Shown piece by piece: positions 17,078 through 26,076 of a DNA stretch of 64,000 nt. Within the stretch, counting starts at the first letter, position 1. Each line of letters begins with the position of its first letter. The notes under the pieces are model-generated. The model did no database searches and was not told the DNA's origin. It saw nothing but the letters and a program-made list of their open reading frames with translations. This DNA comes from Schinkia azotoformans LMG 9581 (GTDB lineage: Bacteria; Bacillota; Bacilli; Bacillales; Bacillaceae_J), in contig NZ_AJLR01000048.1 of assembly GCF_000307855.1 (NCBI RefSeq), positions 1-64,000 of the forward strand. Direction: 5' to 3'. The position numbers and the translations under genes are program-made.

Positions 17078-17947
17078 TCATCCTATCAATTTCTCTAGAC
17101 CTTTAAACTCTAATTCTCTGAATTTACCAAGAACCTTTGCACGGTCAATGGTAAATAACGCCTCTTCAAGAGAACAACTTACAGGCACTTCACAATGTAT
17201 TTTGGCCAATTTGCGTGAGAGGTGAAGCATCGCTAAATCTTGTTCGATTTTAGAGCGGTGTCCCTTTGATAATGAATCTAAATTCGCTAAAATTCCTTCA
17301 ATCGACTCGAACTGACTTAAAAGCTTAACGGCCGTTTTTTCACCGATACCTTTTACTCCCGGATAATTATCACTGCTATCCCCCATCAATGCTTTTAAAT
17401 CGACCATTTGCTCTGGTCTAATACCTTTTCGCTCCAATAACATTTCAGGATGATAGATTTCATAATTGCCGTACCCATTTCGTAAAATCACAACTTTTAT
17501 AGCCGGATCAACCAACTGTAGAATATCCTGATCACCGGTTAAAATAATAACCTCTTGCTCATTCTTATATTGATTTGCTAATGTCCCAATACAATCATCG
17601 GCCTCAAAGCCTTTTAAACCGATATTGGGAATGTCAAAAGAAGCAACAACATCCTTTACTAGATCAAATTGTGGAATCAGTTCAATTGGCGGCTCCCCGC
17701 GATTCCCTTTATAATCAGGGTATAAATCTGTTCTAAATGTCTTACTGCCCATATCCCAGCAGCAGACAACATGACTAGGTTCAAAATGATTTACTGCTGT
17801 TAATAGATGGCGAACAAATCCATGGACGCCATTTGTTGGAACCCCTTTACTATTTATCATAAAATAACCGCTCATCGCAGTTGAATAGAAAGCACGAAAT
17901 AATAAGGCCATGCCATCAACAAGTAGAACTTTATGATTATTGTCCAC
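17078..17947 (-). CDS. ypcP: 5'-3' exonuclease (FEN1-like)
   Basis: 289-residue flap/5'-3' exonuclease, a stand-alone homologue of the DNA polymerase I 5' nuclease domain; it removes RNA primers and flaps in replication and repair. Visible: LLVDGMALLFRAFY at the N-terminus, the acidic metal ligands in GFEADDCIGTLA and ILTGDQDILQLV, and the helix-hairpin-helix GDSSDNYPGVKGIGEKTAVKLL. GTG at 17947 is chosen because AAGGGAGAG lies 6 nt upstream; a TTG at 17971 has no such site. TGC-TATAAT at 17977-17982 (minus strand) is an extended -10. Confidence 0.9.
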   Translation of the reverse strand: MDNNHKVLLVDGMALLFRAFYSTAMSGYFMINSKGVPTNGVHGFVRHLLTAVNHFEPSHVVCCWDMGSKTFRTDLYPDYKGNRGEPPIELIPQFDLVKDVVASFDIPNIGLKGFEADDCIGTLANQYKNEQEVIILTGDQDILQLVDPAIKVVILRNGYGNYEIYHPEMLLERKGIRPEQMVDLKALMGDSSDNYPGVKGIGEKTAVKLLSQFESIEGILANLDSLSKGHRSKIEQDLAMLHLSRKLAKIHCEVPVSCSLEEALFTIDRAKVLGKFRELEFKGLEKLIG

Positions 17948-18054
17948 TTTTTTCTCTCCCTTCAAAAACAACTTCTATTATAGCATAAAGTCTCTCATAT
18001 TTTTCCGAAAACTGCACAGGATATAAAAGGGAACAAATTTTGGAGGGATGAAGC

Positions 18055-18303
18055 ATGGCAGGTCCATATTGTTGTCCAAATTGTGGTACAAACCGCTCAA
18101 GGTTTAATCTTATTGAGCAAGTCCCTAAATCTGTGAAAATGGATCCACAATCAGGCGAAATCGTTCAAGAATATTCAAATCAAGCTCTAGATCCTTTTCA
18201 TACTCCATATCGCGGACCTTCGACAAAGGTGCAATGTGGTGTGTGCGGTTTAATCGAGGATGAAATTCGATTTGAAAGCTTTGCAAAAAACTCTCGTCGT
18301 TAA
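18055..18303 (+). CDS. Small zinc-ribbon protein
   Basis: 82-residue protein with CPNCGTN near the N-terminus and CGVCGLI near residue 61, a pair of CxxC motifs suggesting one zinc ribbon. Between them is a hydrophilic region rich in Pro and Ser. No other motif is recognised. GGAGGG lies ahead of the ATG at 18055. It is followed 16 nt later by another small gene on the same strand, probably in one transcript. Function unknown; such proteins are found in spore formers. Confidence 0.6.
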   Translation: MAGPYCCPNCGTNRSRFNLIEQVPKSVKMDPQSGEIVQEYSNQALDPFHTPYRGPSTKVQCGVCGLIEDEIRFESFAKNSRR

Positions 18304-18319
18304 AGGAGGATATTAAGAA

Positions 18320-18520
18320 ATGGCCAGAACTCATAATTCAGAAAGCCACCATAATGCCCAGCAACAAATGGCTCGTAACACGAAGCAGGAGATCGCTTCG
18401 GAATTTGTAACAGATGTCAAAGAGGAAAATCAAATTGCTAAAAAACGAGCCAAACAAGGCCGTGAACGTGCCGATGAACCAAGAGACGCACGTAGCAAAA
18501 ATGTAAATGGGCCTCGTTAA
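18320..18520 (+). CDS. Small hydrophilic protein, possibly spore-related
   Basis: 66 residues, very hydrophilic, with no hydrophobic core, rich in Asn, Gln, Glu, Lys and Arg (HHNAQQQMARNTKQEI, then EFVTDVKEENQIAKKRAKQG). This composition recalls small acid-soluble spore proteins of the gamma type, but I cannot assign a family. AAAGGAGG lies 11-12 nt before the ATG. Probably co-transcribed with the zinc-ribbon gene before it; a terminator hairpin follows. Confidence 0.5.
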   Translation: MARTHNSESHHNAQQQMARNTKQEIASEFVTDVKEENQIAKKRAKQGRERADEPRDARSKNVNGPR

Positions 18521-18544
18521 ATAGAAAAATAAAGTGCAGCATTC

Positions 18545-18579
18545 AGCCCCAACATGTCACTGTTTGACTTGTTGGGGCT
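18545..18579. terminator. Terminator-like hairpin upstream of the liaR stop
   Basis: AGCCCCAACA (18545-18554) pairs with TGTTGGGGCT (18570-18579) with inner GTCA/TGAC pairing. It stands between convergent genes; neither side has a long T run. Confidence 0.6.
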
Positions 18580-18584
18580 ATACA

Positions 18585-19229
18585 TTACTTACAAATCCCA
18601 TGTTTATAAGCATAAATAGCCGCTTGTGTGCGATCGTCAACATCTAGCTTACTGAGTACATTACTTACATGCGTTTTTACCGTTTTGATGCCAATGAATA
18701 ATTCATCTGCAATATCTTGATTCGATTTCCCTTCAGCAATCAGCTTTAATACCTCCATCTCTCTTGGTGTACATTGTAAATGGGGCAGCCCTTCTTTATT
18801 TACTCCCTTCATCCTTGACATGATCTTATCCGTGATTTGTGATTCAAAGACCGCTTGGCCCCTATAAGCTTGCTGAATGGCTTGGACAATTTCCGGTGCT
18901 CTTGATGTTTTTAACAAATAACTGAATGCCCCTGCTTCGATCACAGGGTATACCTTCTCATCATCAATAAAGCTCGTTAACACAATCACTTTAGCTTCTG
19001 GCTGGACTTTTCGTATTCTCCTTGTTGCTTCAATCCCGTCCATTCCTGCCATTACTAAATCCATTAATATCACGTCAGGTTTAAATTGCTCAGCGAGTCT
19101 AACTCCTTCTTCTCCATTTGAAGCTTCTCCTACAACCTCAATATTTGCTTCAGTCGATAAGTATGCCGCTAACCCCATTCTGACCATCTCGTGGTCATCT
19201 ACGAGCAGCACTTTAATGATTTCTTCCAT
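18585..19229 (-). CDS. liaR: Response regulator LiaR
   Basis: 214-residue NarL/FixJ-type response regulator of the cell-envelope stress system. Receiver domain (residues 1-120) with VLLVDDHE acidic pocket, phospho-acceptor Asp in DVILMDLVMAGMDG, Thr in VIVLTSF and Lys in YLLKTS; the C-terminal LuxR-type HTH reads TPREMEVLKLIAEGKSNQDIA. It activates the liaI promoter after LiaS phosphorylation. ATG at 19229 is preferred over an upstream GTG because GAGGTG lies 6 nt before it. Last gene of the lia operon. Confidence 0.92.
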   Translation of the reverse strand: MEEIIKVLLVDDHEMVRMGLAAYLSTEANIEVVGEASNGEEGVRLAEQFKPDVILMDLVMAGMDGIEATRRIRKVQPEAKVIVLTSFIDDEKVYPVIEAGAFSYLLKTSRAPEIVQAIQQAYRGQAVFESQITDKIMSRMKGVNKEGLPHLQCTPREMEVLKLIAEGKSNQDIADELFIGIKTVKTHVSNVLSKLDVDDRTQAAIYAYKHGICK

Positions 19230-19265
19230 TACTGTCACCTCACTTTAAAATGCTCTAGGACAAAA

Positions 19266-20360
19266 TTAAATAATAGGAACCGTAACCTCAATCATTGTTC
19301 CTTGTCCTGGAGCCGTCGACAATGTCATCACACCGCCAATTTCAGCTACCCTTTCCCGCATTAAGGACATCCCGTAGGAAGATGTTTTCGTTTCCTCCTC
19401 ATTAAAACCAACTCCATTATCAGTGATTTTCAATCGAATATGTTCGGTAGTAACTGTTAATCGAAGTTCAACTAATGAAGCCTTTGCATGCCGTAAAATA
19501 TTGGACAATGCCTCTTGAACAATACGAAATAAATGATCCTCAATCGCTTTAGAAATGGAAACAGGAAGTTTATCAAGCTTCCAATTAAAATCAATTTGAT
19601 AATGCTTTTTCGAGAATTCGGCTAACAAATCCTCAATGCCTTCATTTAAGGTCTTCCCTTCTAAATGTGCAGGCCGTAAATGCAGTAATAATGCCCGCAT
19701 TTCTGATTGTGCGGCAGCAGCCATTTCTTCTACTAACTCCGCTTGACGCGATGCTTTTAACGGATCTAATTCAATTGTTCTTTTAAGTGCCGCCATTGTC
19801 ATTGAAATCGCAAACAATTGTTGACTGACTGCATCATGTAATTCTCTCGCAAGTCTTTGTCTTTCTTCGATTATGGCTGTTTCTTTTACTTGATCTGTTA
19901 ATTCTGCATTATGTGTGGATAATCGTTGAAGTGAACTGACCTGGTCCTGAAATCTTTTTGTCATTTCATTTAAATGGGTAGCCAACTGACCAAGTTCATC
20001 CTCCCCTAAATCTGGAATACGAACTGCCAAATTCCCCCGCTCAAGCTTAATTATCGACTGCAGTAATACTTCCATTCTCTTTTTCAGCGCGTTCCCTTGG
20101 ATATAACCCCAAACCAATCCAACTAATGCGGCAACCAGACACATCGCTGTAATCATAAAAATGGCAAACAATAAACCCGGGTAGGCAGGGATTGTAAAAT
20201 TTAAATATTGTTGTGACCAGCTTTGTAATCGATCAAGTGTATATACGAAATTCCATAATATAAAGAAAACAATCGAGCTAAAAAAAATGGCAGCTACAGA
20301 CGCTTGCGAATATTGCCTGATAAATTGCCATTGTAGATTTGTCAATTTACGATCTGGCAT
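19266..20360 (-). CDS. liaS: Sensor histidine kinase LiaS
   Basis: 364-residue membrane kinase sensing lipid-II-cycle antibiotics together with LiaF. Two transmembrane helices near the N-terminus (about residues 20-45 and 70-95), a HAMP-like linker, then HisKA_3 with the phosphorylated His in EERQRLARELHDAVSQQL, and an ATPase domain (DNGVGFN, SYGMSLMRERV). The second ATG (20360) is chosen because the AAAGG ribosome site abuts the first. Lies between liaF and liaR in the same transcript. Confidence 0.92.
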   Translation of the reverse strand: MPDRKLTNLQWQFIRQYSQASVAAIFFSSIVFFILWNFVYTLDRLQSWSQQYLNFTIPAYPGLLFAIFMITAMCLVAALVGLVWGYIQGNALKKRMEVLLQSIIKLERGNLAVRIPDLGEDELGQLATHLNEMTKRFQDQVSSLQRLSTHNAELTDQVKETAIIEERQRLARELHDAVSQQLFAISMTMAALKRTIELDPLKASRQAELVEEMAAAAQSEMRALLLHLRPAHLEGKTLNEGIEDLLAEFSKKHYQIDFNWKLDKLPVSISKAIEDHLFRIVQEALSNILRHAKASLVELRLTVTTEHIRLKITDNGVGFNEEETKTSSYGMSLMRERVAEIGGVMTLSTAPGQGTMIEVTVPII

Positions 20361-20372
20361 GATCGACATCCT

Positions 20373-21140
20373 TTACAAATAATTAACATCTATATCACCT
20401 ACAAAAAGATTAATCACTATTTCAACGCGTTTTATTTCCTTACGATATCCGTTTGTTTCAACAGCTGTGCTTTGGTTCACACCGCTTTCCTTATTGCCAA
20501 ATATTTTTATTTCCCCCACGCCAACGCGCGCAATGATAGAAACATCTAAATCATAAGGAACAAAAATATCAACATCCCCAATCCAGCCATTAATGATAAT
20601 TGTGGATTTATTATCCGGAATATTGGCTCGTGACAAGTCAATTTTCACTTCACCAATGCCATGCCATATATCTAAATCTCTTAATTCCCATCGCGATCCC
20701 GTTAATAGACAGCTGCCTATTAATGTATGTTTTTTTTGAGGAGTAAGAATACGATACGAATAACTTATTTCTTCCGTGCTGCCTTCTTCAGCACCTTGGT
20801 CTGTGTTCGTTATTCCTTCGTTATCAATATCGCTTTCAAAGTTTGGCTCTTCTTTTTGCTTACTGCGAATGATCCGATACCCATAATAAATAAGTGCAAT
20901 AGAAATAATAAAACCAATTACATCAAAAATACTTAAAAGAATTAAACTTCCGAAAGCAATAAAAATATATCCAATGACCTTCTTTTGCCTCTTCAACAAA
21001 TAATAACCAATAAAAAGAATAAATACCGCAAATATACCGCCGCCATGAACATGAATTCCTACAATGTTTAATAAAATAATGACGCCAATAAAAAGGATAA
21101 AGACTCCAAATATAAGTGGAAAAATTCGCACATTTTTCAT
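20373..21140 (-). CDS. liaF: LiaF, inhibitor of LiaSR signalling
   Basis: 255-residue membrane protein that keeps LiaS inactive in the absence of stress. Four short hydrophobic segments in the first 110 residues, then an acidic linker and a C-terminal beta-rich domain (LLTGSRWELRDLDIWHGIGEVKIDLSRA...) typical of LiaF/YvqF. ATG at 21140 is preferred: AGGAGGTGG lies 5 nt upstream, whereas upstream in-frame codons have no site. Just upstream of liaS. Confidence 0.9.
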   Translation of the reverse strand: MKNVRIFPLIFGVFILFIGVIILLNIVGIHVHGGGIFAVFILFIGYYLLKRQKKVIGYIFIAFGSLILLSIFDVIGFIISIALIYYGYRIIRSKQKEEPNFESDIDNEGITNTDQGAEEGSTEEISYSYRILTPQKKHTLIGSCLLTGSRWELRDLDIWHGIGEVKIDLSRANIPDNKSTIIINGWIGDVDIFVPYDLDVSIIARVGVGEIKIFGNKESGVNQSTAVETNGYRKEIKRVEIVINLFVGDIDVNYL

Positions 21141-21180
21141 ATTCCCACCTCCTGCCTTTCCATTGTAATATATAAAGAAA

Positions 21181-21226
21181 AGAAAGACGTTGGGCATGTA
21201 GAAGTTCTACATCCCCGTGTCTTTCT
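21181..21226 (-). terminator. Partial terminator between liaH and liaF
   Basis: Long interrupted hairpin: AGAAAGAC (21181-21188) pairs with GTCTTTCT (21219-21226), and ATGTAGAA (21196-21203) with TTCTACAT (21205-21212). It sits between liaH (ends 21240) and liaF (starts 21140). In Bacillus subtilis a stem-loop after liaH makes liaIH the main transcript and lets less transcription through to the regulators; the position here suggests the same. Confidence 0.65.
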
Positions 21227-21239
21227 TATCATATATTGT

Positions 21240-21950
21240 TTAATTTTCATTCGCAATCCTTGTTTCTTGTTCTACAGTCAGGTCGTTATTTCGGGCCGCT
21301 TTTAGTTTTTCCAACTCTAGTTCTACCTTTTCATTTTTCTCAGCATTATGGAGATTTTCAAAGTTTGTTTCTCCGTATACTCTGCGAATATGTTGAAGAG
21401 CTTGTGAATCAGCTTCCATCATCATTAATTTTTCCTCAATTCGAGCAAAACCTTTTGCTGCACTTTCCGTATCAATCGTTACTAATGCTTGATTAATGTC
21501 TTTTACAGCTTTTGCAACATTCGCCCTAGAAACTAAATGAAATTTTTTATTACGAAGCTCATAGAATTTGTCCTTTAATTCTTTTAATTGGCCTAAAAGA
21601 ACAGCTACTTGTTCTTTTGTACTCTCATATAAAGCGCGATATTCTTGAACTTTTGCCTCTGAAAATTGTTTATCTTCAATCGCTTGTCTAGCAATTTTTT
21701 CGTCACCGTGATCAATGGCTAATTCTGCCTGGCGACCTCGTTTTGCTACACGTAGTTCGAATTCCTCTACTAATGCTTTCCATTTCTTCTCGATTGCTAC
21801 TTGGCGTGAAACAGCAAGTTCAGCCTTTGAAATCTCACTTTCCAAATCTCTTAAATATTGATTCAGCATTGCAACTGGATCTTCAACCTTGTCTAACATC
21901 TCGTGAATTGATGCTACTGTAATATCTCTAACTCTTTTAAAAATTGCCAT
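21240..21950 (-). CDS. liaH: LiaH, phage-shock protein A homologue
   Basis: 236-residue PspA/IM30 family protein, almost all coiled coil (for example AELAVSRQVAIEKKWKALVEEF and the ELRVAKRGRQAELA segments). It starts MAIFKRVRDITVASIHEMLDKVEDPVAMLNQYLRDLE, the family N-terminus. It oligomerises at the membrane under envelope stress. Follows the LiaI-like gene and is the main effector of the operon. Good GGAGG site upstream. Confidence 0.93.
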   Translation of the reverse strand: MAIFKRVRDITVASIHEMLDKVEDPVAMLNQYLRDLESEISKAELAVSRQVAIEKKWKALVEEFELRVAKRGRQAELAIDHGDEKIARQAIEDKQFSEAKVQEYRALYESTKEQVAVLLGQLKELKDKFYELRNKKFHLVSRANVAKAVKDINQALVTIDTESAAKGFARIEEKLMMMEADSQALQHIRRVYGETNFENLHNAEKNEKVELELEKLKAARNNDLTVEQETRIANEN

Positions 21951-21979
21951 ATTTAATTCCTCCTAAATAATCCATATTA

Positions 21980-22417
21980 TTATTTTTGATTTTTATTCAT
22001 TTCGTTTTCCCATTCATCAAGGAAATCATAATCTTTATAAGAAAACTCATTCGCGAATGGACTAGCGTTAGAACTTTCACCCATTGCTGCCTCAATTTCC
22101 GGAGCAATTGATAGCATCTTATTATTTTGAATTATTTTCATACCATAGTAGATTAATAGTGCAGCTATAGCTAATCCAATCAGTACATGAAGCATCCCTG
22201 TTAACCAAAGCAAGCCAACGATCATCAAAGCTATACCAAAGCCCTTCTTGCATTTGCTATCACGTGTCGTGAATAGCTTCCAACCTTGATATACAAAATA
22301 GGATGGAATGACTAAGGCGATGATCCAGCCAATGTTAATTCCTAAGAAACCAAGGAGCATTAATATTCCTATAGCCATCACAGCTATACCTAGTTTATAT
22401 GAGCCTTTCTTTTTCAA
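21980..22417 (-). CDS. liaI: LiaI-like membrane protein
   Basis: 145-residue membrane protein with four short hydrophobic segments in the first 110 residues and a hydrophilic Asn/Glu-rich tail. Position (first gene, directly upstream of liaH) matches LiaI, the membrane anchor of LiaH. It is longer than the two-helix Bacillus subtilis LiaI and looks partly like the N-terminal part of LiaF, so it may be a LiaI/LiaF-like variant. Start is TTG at 22417 with AAGGAGG 8 nt upstream. Confidence 0.7.
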   Translation of the reverse strand: MKKKGSYKLGIAVMAIGILMLLGFLGINIGWIIALVIPSYFVYQGWKLFTTRDSKCKKGFGIALMIVGLLWLTGMLHVLIGLAIAALLIYYGMKIIQNNKMLSIAPEIEAAMGESSNASPFANEFSYKDYDFLDEWENEMNKNQK

Positions 22418-22518
22418 TTTTATATCCTCCTTTTCAAGTATTTTTTGTTGTTTTCTTGCTTGTCCTAATCTTATCCTAAATACAATCCTCCCATAACCAG
22501 CCTAGGGTTGATTTTGAA

Positions 22519-22536
22519 TTCAGACTTTAGGCTGAA
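22519..22536 (-). promoter_or_regulatory. Candidate LiaR-binding site
   Basis: Imperfect palindrome TTCAGACTTTAGGCTGAA (14 of 18 positions symmetrical), with an ACTTTAG core like LiaR/VraR operators. It lies about 66 bp upstream of the start predicted from a -10-like TAAGAT (22473 down to 22468) that precedes the LiaI-like gene. Confidence 0.5.
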
Positions 22537-22573
22537 TGGAGAATTTAGAACTGTTGTAGGTCACATACGCTTA

Positions 22574-22605
22574 AAAACCCTACTTATATTATTAAGTAGG
22601 GTTTT
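22574..22605. terminator. Terminator of the kinase/TPP-enzyme operon
   Basis: AAAACCCTACTTA (22574-22586) pairs with TAAGTAGGGTTTT (22593-22605) around a 6-nt loop; T-rich on the minus strand, about 75 nt below the stop codon at 22679. The gap 22418-22678 otherwise holds the lia promoter region. Confidence 0.85.
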
Positions 22606-22678
22606 ACTAAAGCTGATTCCATATTTTTTTATATTCAATTTACCATGTTTATTAACTTCTAACAGGTTGATTAATTCT

Positions 22679-24451
22679 CTACTCATCTCTTTTTAAGGTT
22701 GGAGGTATTTCTTCAGGATCAACCATAATTTCAATTATGGTAGGTTGATTACTTTGCAAACCAAATTGGATTGCCATTTGAATGTCATCTTCACTTAAAC
22801 AACGAAATCCTTTACAGCCTAGTGCTTCTGCAAACGAAACAAAATCAACTGGTTTCTTATATACGTTATGTCCCGGGCAGTCCTGCCAAATCTTCATTCC
22901 CGTTTCAACCATATCCAGGCTTCCATTATTGAATACAAAGAAAAGAATTGGAGCTTGATGCTCAACCGCTGTTGCTATTTCAGTTCCATGCATTAGCATG
23001 CAACCATCTCCCGTAATACAAGCAACAGGTTGGCTGTCTTCATTCATCGCAATTTTGGCACCAATCGCATAACCAATTCCGTTTCCCATGGCTATAAAGC
23101 GGTCGTCAAAGAAAAATGTTTCAGGTTGATAAACATCAAAGTGCTTTACAGCATAATAAGCATGACTTCCTACATCCGCAAAAACTTTCGTATACTCAGG
23201 TAAATTCCTACGGATCGTACGAATTGCTGAAGCAGAAGATATAACAAGGCTTTTTGACCTTTGATTATGAAAGTCTTCCATTTCTTTTAGCATAATAGTT
23301 TTGTCATCTAGTGCCGTCGCTACAAAATCCGAGGAAAACAACAGGTTTTCATAAACATTTTCTGTTCGTTCCTGGTTAAGGGAAGTATATTCACTTGACG
23401 CTGCTACTAGTTCACGTACAATAAGTCTTTCATCATGTCCCACAACCCCTTGTTCCAATGTTAGCTCTAAAATCTTACCCAAATTTCTTTTTAGATCCCC
23501 TGGAACAAATAGGGTAGGTCTTGAAATTGTTTTGCCAACAAAGGTTGGATCATAGTCAAAATGAATAACCTTTTCAGGGTAAAAGTCTTGTTTGAATCCA
23601 GCCAAAGCCATATCGTTTAATGACGAGCCTGCTACAATCATGACATCAATTCCTGACTGCAGATATTGATCGGCTTCAATCGTACCTCCTAAGCCATATA
23701 CCCCCAATGAAATCGGATGGTTTGTAGGAAATGTGCCTTTACCTCCACCTGTTGTTATTACAGGAATATTCCACTTCGTTGCAATCTCAAAAACTTCTTC
23801 ATAGCTATTTGAGGAGCGAACACCTTTGCCCAATAGAAATACAGGTCTTTTTGCATCTTTTATAAGCATGAAGGCCTCTTCAATATTTGCGGCAATTGTA
23901 TGCTGTATTTGTGGAAGTTCGAATTCAAATGGCGTAATTTCTTCATATAATACATCTAGAGGTATCGAAAGGTGTACAGGACCCATCACCCCTGAAAAAG
24001 CACGTTCAATCGCATGTCTAAAATGACTCTCAAAAGAATCGCCTCGTTCGACTCTTGCACTGTATTTTGTAACAGGTTCAAACATTTTAACTAAATCTGC
24101 ACCGAATGAAGAGGAATCTTGGCTATAAGATTTACCTATTTTCCCTGCAGAAGTTTGCCCCGTTATAAATAACACCGGCACATTATGTGCCTGGGCTTGT
24201 CCAGCTGCAGTTAACATGTTTACTCCTCCCGGACCAGCTGTAGCAAATGCGACACCTAAATTTTTCTTTTGCAATGCAAATCCTCCTGCAGCATAGCCTG
24301 CACCAGTTTCATGACGGGTTAGTACATAGGTTATATCTTGTTCTATCATTTCCTTAATTAATGGAGCTATTGGCCGACCAGGTATTCCAAAAATATGGGT
24401 AACGTTCCATTTTTTTAAATTACTCATTAGCAAAGTTAATACCGTTGTCAT
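22679..24451 (-). CDS. Thiamine-diphosphate-dependent enzyme (acetolactate-synthase-like)
   Basis: 590-residue ThDP enzyme of the acetolactate synthase / benzoylformate decarboxylase family. N-terminal pyrimidine-binding domain with catalytic Glu 48 (VLTRHETGAGYAAGG), central domain (about 190-330) and C-terminal pyrophosphate domain with the GDG...NN signature (ITGDGCMLMHGTEIA...FNNGSL). Substrate not certain; it is not obviously AlsS or IlvB, so decarboxylase or ligase activity on another 2-oxo acid is possible. It starts 2 nt after the sensor-kinase gene, so the two are one unit. Small atypical linkage of an enzyme to a kinase. Confidence 0.75.
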   Translation of the reverse strand: MTTVLTLLMSNLKKWNVTHIFGIPGRPIAPLIKEMIEQDITYVLTRHETGAGYAAGGFALQKKNLGVAFATAGPGGVNMLTAAGQAQAHNVPVLFITGQTSAGKIGKSYSQDSSSFGADLVKMFEPVTKYSARVERGDSFESHFRHAIERAFSGVMGPVHLSIPLDVLYEEITPFEFELPQIQHTIAANIEEAFMLIKDAKRPVFLLGKGVRSSNSYEEVFEIATKWNIPVITTGGGKGTFPTNHPISLGVYGLGGTIEADQYLQSGIDVMIVAGSSLNDMALAGFKQDFYPEKVIHFDYDPTFVGKTISRPTLFVPGDLKRNLGKILELTLEQGVVGHDERLIVRELVAASSEYTSLNQERTENVYENLLFSSDFVATALDDKTIMLKEMEDFHNQRSKSLVISSASAIRTIRRNLPEYTKVFADVGSHAYYAVKHFDVYQPETFFFDDRFIAMGNGIGYAIGAKIAMNEDSQPVACITGDGCMLMHGTEIATAVEHQAPILFFVFNNGSLDMVETGMKIWQDCPGHNVYKKPVDFVSFAEALGCKGFRCLSEDDIQMAIQFGLQSNQPTIIEIMVDPEEIPPTLKRDE

Positions 24452-24453
24452 TT

Positions 24454-26076
24454 TTAATCATCTCTCCTATCATTTTTTATAGAAATGGGTAATGTAACTG
24501 TAATAGTTGTCCCCCTATTTTTATTGGAATCAACGACAATCTCACCATAATGATTTTTAACAATACGTTGACTTATTGATAATCCTAAACCAGTTCCATC
24601 TGGTTTTGTTGTAACAAATGGTGTAAATAAATCACTCAATATTTTGGGATCAATCCCACAGCCCTGATCAATCACGGAAATTTCTATTTGATTAAGTTCA
24701 CGATTTTTATTTAAAACAACATTTATTTCTCCACCAGCATTCATTTCTTCAATTGCATTTTGAATTAAGTTAATTAATACTTGCTTTATTTGATTTTTAT
24801 CGACATAGATGGATAAATCATGCTTGATATTGTCAGTAAATTCTATCGATATGTTATGCAAATTTCCATGACTGTTCATTAGGTGAATGGTTTCTAGTAG
24901 TAATGTTTGAATATTGACATCTTTCTTGCGAGGAGCCTCGGGTTTAGAAATCATAACAAAATTATTTATTAAATCTTTCATTCTATGTAATTCATCGTTG
25001 ATGATTTTAAAGTATTCCTTTGATTTTGCTTTATCAAAGTTGTTTTCTAATAATTTCAAAAATCCGCTAATTGGCGTTAATGGATTTCTAATCTCATGAG
25101 CAAGACTAGTACTCATTTTCCCAATAATAGAAAGTTTTTCGTTGGTAATAACTTGTTGTTCTAAATCATAACGGTCGGTGATATCCCTAAATTGGGAGTA
25201 TGTACCGATAAATTGAACACCATCATAAATGGGAATAGTGTCAAATAAGAATATTTTCTCTAATTTATTATTTGAAAAATGAATCTCAATATTTTCAAAC
25301 TTCTCGTTCAAACTCAAAGTCCTTTCAATGTATCTCGAAAAAACTTTTAACTCATCATTAAAGGTATTAATGTTTCGCCCAATAATGTCAGTCTTTTTAA
25401 TTCCTGTGTATTTTTCGGCTGCTACATTATAATCGGTTATCATACCATTTTGATCCGTAATAATAATTCCATTTTTTGTTGACTTTATAATGATTTGATT
25501 AAAAAGATTTAATTGCTTATTCATTTTATTCAATTCAATCTCTCGTTCAATTGAATCAACCGCTGACGAAACGAGTCCTAAATGAAAGGAAGAGGATTTG
25601 TCTAGTGTAGTTGCAAGTGTTATCGTGCCTTTCAACCCATTATTCAATGTAAACTTACAGCTTGAACAGGACATATCATAAAATACCTTATGGAAATGCT
25701 CATTTCCTTTTACCTGAATAGGTAGATTGTGATTTAGACAAAGATAAATTGAATTTGTACCGGCGTATTTCTCATCAAAAGAATCTCCTTCCTTAATTCC
25801 CATTTTGTATTGTAGATCCTCATTCCCCATAACTTTTAAAACATTGCAGCTATCATCAGTAATAATAATCATTGCTGGAATATCATTTAAAAAGTAAAAT
25901 AATTTTTTTACAAAGTATTTAGTTAGATAGATGAACTCACTGTATTTGTCGTTCTTCTTTTCAAGTTCATCTGGAGTAATCGTTTGTATTAACTTAGGTA
26001 AAGTTTTGGGGTCAAAACCATAATGATGTTCACAATTGTATTTTGAATGCAGAGTATACCAAGATTCCGTAATCAT
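24454..26076 (-). CDS. Orphan sensor histidine kinase, AcoR-like GAF plus PAS
   Basis: 540-residue soluble kinase without a clear membrane helix. Residues about 45-170 look like the GAF-type sensor of AcoR-family regulators (EKYAGTNSIYLCL..PIQVKGNEHFHK...CSSCKFTL), including a CSSC cluster. A PAS domain follows (about 195-305), then HisKA with H327 in SLAHEIRNPLTPISGF, and an ATPase domain (NLIQNAIEEM, DQGCGIDP, GTGLGLSI). The closest kinase type is the KinA/KinE group that feeds the sporulation phosphorelay, but no response regulator is adjacent. GGAGG lies upstream of the ATG; it precedes the ThDP enzyme gene by 2 nt. Confidence 0.8.
   Translation of the reverse strand: MITESWYTLHSKYNCEHHYGFDPKTLPKLIQTITPDELEKKNDKYSEFIYLTKYFVKKLFYFLNDIPAMIIITDDSCNVLKVMGNEDLQYKMGIKEGDSFDEKYAGTNSIYLCLNHNLPIQVKGNEHFHKVFYDMSCSSCKFTLNNGLKGTITLATTLDKSSSFHLGLVSSAVDSIEREIELNKMNKQLNLFNQIIIKSTKNGIIITDQNGMITDYNVAAEKYTGIKKTDIIGRNINTFNDELKVFSRYIERTLSLNEKFENIEIHFSNNKLEKIFLFDTIPIYDGVQFIGTYSQFRDITDRYDLEQQVITNEKLSIIGKMSTSLAHEIRNPLTPISGFLKLLENNFDKAKSKEYFKIINDELHRMKDLINNFVMISKPEAPRKKDVNIQTLLLETIHLMNSHGNLHNISIEFTDNIKHDLSIYVDKNQIKQVLINLIQNAIEEMNAGGEINVVLNKNRELNQIEISVIDQGCGIDPKILSDLFTPFVTTKPDGTGLGLSISQRIVKNHYGEIVVDSNKNRGTTITVTLPISIKNDRRDD

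Noticed and set aside
22418-22678. TPP riboswitch for the ThDP enzyme
   Set aside because: It lies downstream of the enzyme gene on its strand; no THI-box motif was seen near the operon start either.
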